A DNA stretch of 64,000 nucleotides. Origin: Emydura subglobosa (taxonomy: Eukaryota > Chordata > Testudines > Chelidae). The first letter of the stretch is position 1; each line of letters begins with the position of its first letter. The translations under genes were made by a program, and so were the position numbers. The notes under the pieces were generated by a model. That model was not told the origin of the DNA, did not search any database, and was given only the letters and a program-made list of their open reading frames with translations. Shown one piece after another: positions 62,641 through 64,000 of this stretch. The stretch is from NCBI GenBank assembly GCA_007922225.1, contig ML680086.1:11012540-11076539 (forward strand). The letters run 5' to 3'.

Positions 62641-64000
62641 CCTGTTGTCTAGAGTGGTTCCATTTTAATGGAAGAGCACTGACATTAAAGATCCTTTGTT
62701 AGTCCTGTGCTACCACCCCTTGGAATTCTCATCCATCCCGAAAATAAGGGGACAACAAGAAGGGCAACCAAGCCCCATATTCAAAAAGACCCTGAAATCT
62801 GACACACACATGCACACACATAAAGGACTCAACATCAAAGAGAATTCATAAGATGTACACAGACAGATTCCCCAAATTTCCACATGTCAATTAAGGCTCT
62901 GCATGGTTTGGATCTAGTCTACCTCCCTCCATACCATGCTGCTGCATTTGGTTGCAATCAGCAAAAACGCTTGCCTTGATTCCCCTTTCACTCTTTGAGG
63001 TTTAAGTGGGGGTGAGCTGCTTGAAGGGTCCTCAGCTGAACTCATCAATCCCTCCTCCATCCCTGGTGTACCATAGCCCAAATTTATTATCCATGTGGAA
63101 AACTCATTTGCCCCTCGAGGCTTTTGATGCATTGAATTGCAATGTTCAGAATGGGGATGCTGCTATTTTATTTTGAAGGCAATAGTTCTCATCTTGAATG
63201 ATCTTATTTGGGCCGTCACACTGTGGAGTATGTTTGAAGTTTGTCACTTTATGTCTTTTACCCATAACAATTGCACAACACCTAGAGTTATCATATATAT
63301 GGTGGGAGAGTGGGGGAGAAGTTAGGATTTATTTTTTGTTAAGTAGACCCTTACTTACTAAAAATAAACTTTGTGAGCTACTTTAATTCAAATAGGCCAC
63401 AACTTTCACCAGAGGGAGTTTTTACAGAAGTCTTTGGCCTATATTATCTCTGCCTTAAGCAGAGTTGGTACTTTGTGTATTTCTTGACTTCCTGTAATGG
63501 AAACTAATGGCAAAGATGGATGACTGCAGCCGGTTTCATTCAACAGCAGATACAACACACTAATTTTTAGTACTTTCTACCATCAAGATTCTTTTACACA
63601 CTTGGATTACTCAAAGTTTTCCAGAATTGCAGTTTTTGCACTCACCCCCTAAAAATGTCATCTCGTAACAAAAGGGCAGTGTGGATATTTACAGCTCTTC
63701 ATCATTCTAGTCCCGTGAATTTCAGTGACCTCTTGACATTTTTATACATCAGTTAGGTCTCCAAGGTCTAGCAGTGCAGAGCATCTGGTCACTCAGATAT
63801 AAGCTCAAGAACTCTGGGTCATGAGTTTTATCTGTAGAAACTCTTGCATTTGCGACTCTGCCTTGTTTGATAAAACAGGGATTTGCTTTTTGGACTGTAA
63901 ATGAACTTTAGATGTACTGCATAAGATAGTCCAGAATACTACAGTATTCAAACTGGAATAAATTAAGACTTAGGAGTTAAACATTTGAAACATCCTTTTA
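62641..64000. other. Intron sequence, nothing recognised
   Basis: Ordinary AT-rich intron to the end of the window. The short ORFs at 62914-63132 and 63137-63386 show no domain. Confidence 0.4.

Larger units (their letters stand above)
22083..64000 (-). other. PTPRT: PTPRT intron upstream of the FN3-2 exon, partial
   Basis: No exon encoding the first FN3 repeat, Ig or MAM domain is recognisable above 22082, so the upstream intron is at least 41.9 kb. This agrees with the large introns known in this part of PTPRT. The stretch holds dispersed repeats described separately and long tracts of unremarkable AT-rich sequence. An unrelated nested gene cannot be excluded, but no ORF supports one. Confidence 0.65.

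Noticed and set aside
22083..64000. Further PTPRT exons (FN3-1, Ig, MAM)
   Set aside because: None of the frames contains the expected family text, and no suitable splice-bounded ORF was found. They are presumed outside the window.

Overview
This is vertebrate nuclear DNA, almost entirely intron. The only protein-coding sequence I can support is two short exons on the minus strand. Together they encode the second fibronectin type III (FN3) repeat and the start of the third FN3 repeat of a type IIB receptor protein tyrosine phosphatase, best matched from memory by PTPRT (RPTP-rho). Both exons have canonical splice sites, compatible phases (1-1 and 1-0) and no in-frame stops. The neighbouring exons of the gene are not in the window, so the flanking introns exceed 14.8 kb on the 3' side and 41.9 kb on the 5' side. 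That fits the very large PTPRT locus of amniotes.

The repeat content points to a turtle or a close archelosaur relative. There are several CR1 LINE copies with the 3' ends and reverse-transcriptase text I associate with turtle genomes. There are also non-autonomous DNA transposons (hAT-like ends, TTACTCCTGGGG ends, a CpG-poor foldback element), MIR/CORE-SINE relics and LINE2-like tails. No Alu, L1 or other mammal-specific repeat is visible. The species assignment is inference.

Layout: 1-957 CR1; 2418-2999 two adjoining inverted-repeat elements; 3288-3780 and 5255-7370 two more CR1 copies; 7.4-14.8 kb mostly unique intron with a 28-bp tandem duplication and two dispersed-repeat copies; 14887-14996 exon (start of FN3-3); 15.6-15.9 kb MIR; 19.6-20.25 kb LTR-like sequence followed by a LINE tail; 21786-22082 exon (FN3-2); 22-25.4 kb MIR, MIR and CR1; 25-36 kb mostly unique; 36803-37434 inverted-repeat element; 39.7-40.4 kb LTR-like block; 40.9 kb CA/CG repeat; 42.5-43.8 kb pyrimidine-rich tandem block; 47.2-48.1 kb LTR-like block; 49.7-50.1 kb hairpin repeat and small MITE; 53.6-53.8 kb cluster of four YY1-like motifs; 56.4-57.7 kb foldback element and a dispersed repeat; 61.5-62.6 kb LTR-like block.

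I see no RNA gene, CRISPR array, operon or new multi-gene system. The observations most worth checking are the YY1-like motif cluster, the foldback and hairpin elements, the pyrimidine-rich array, and a few long unexplained ORFs that are probably chance.
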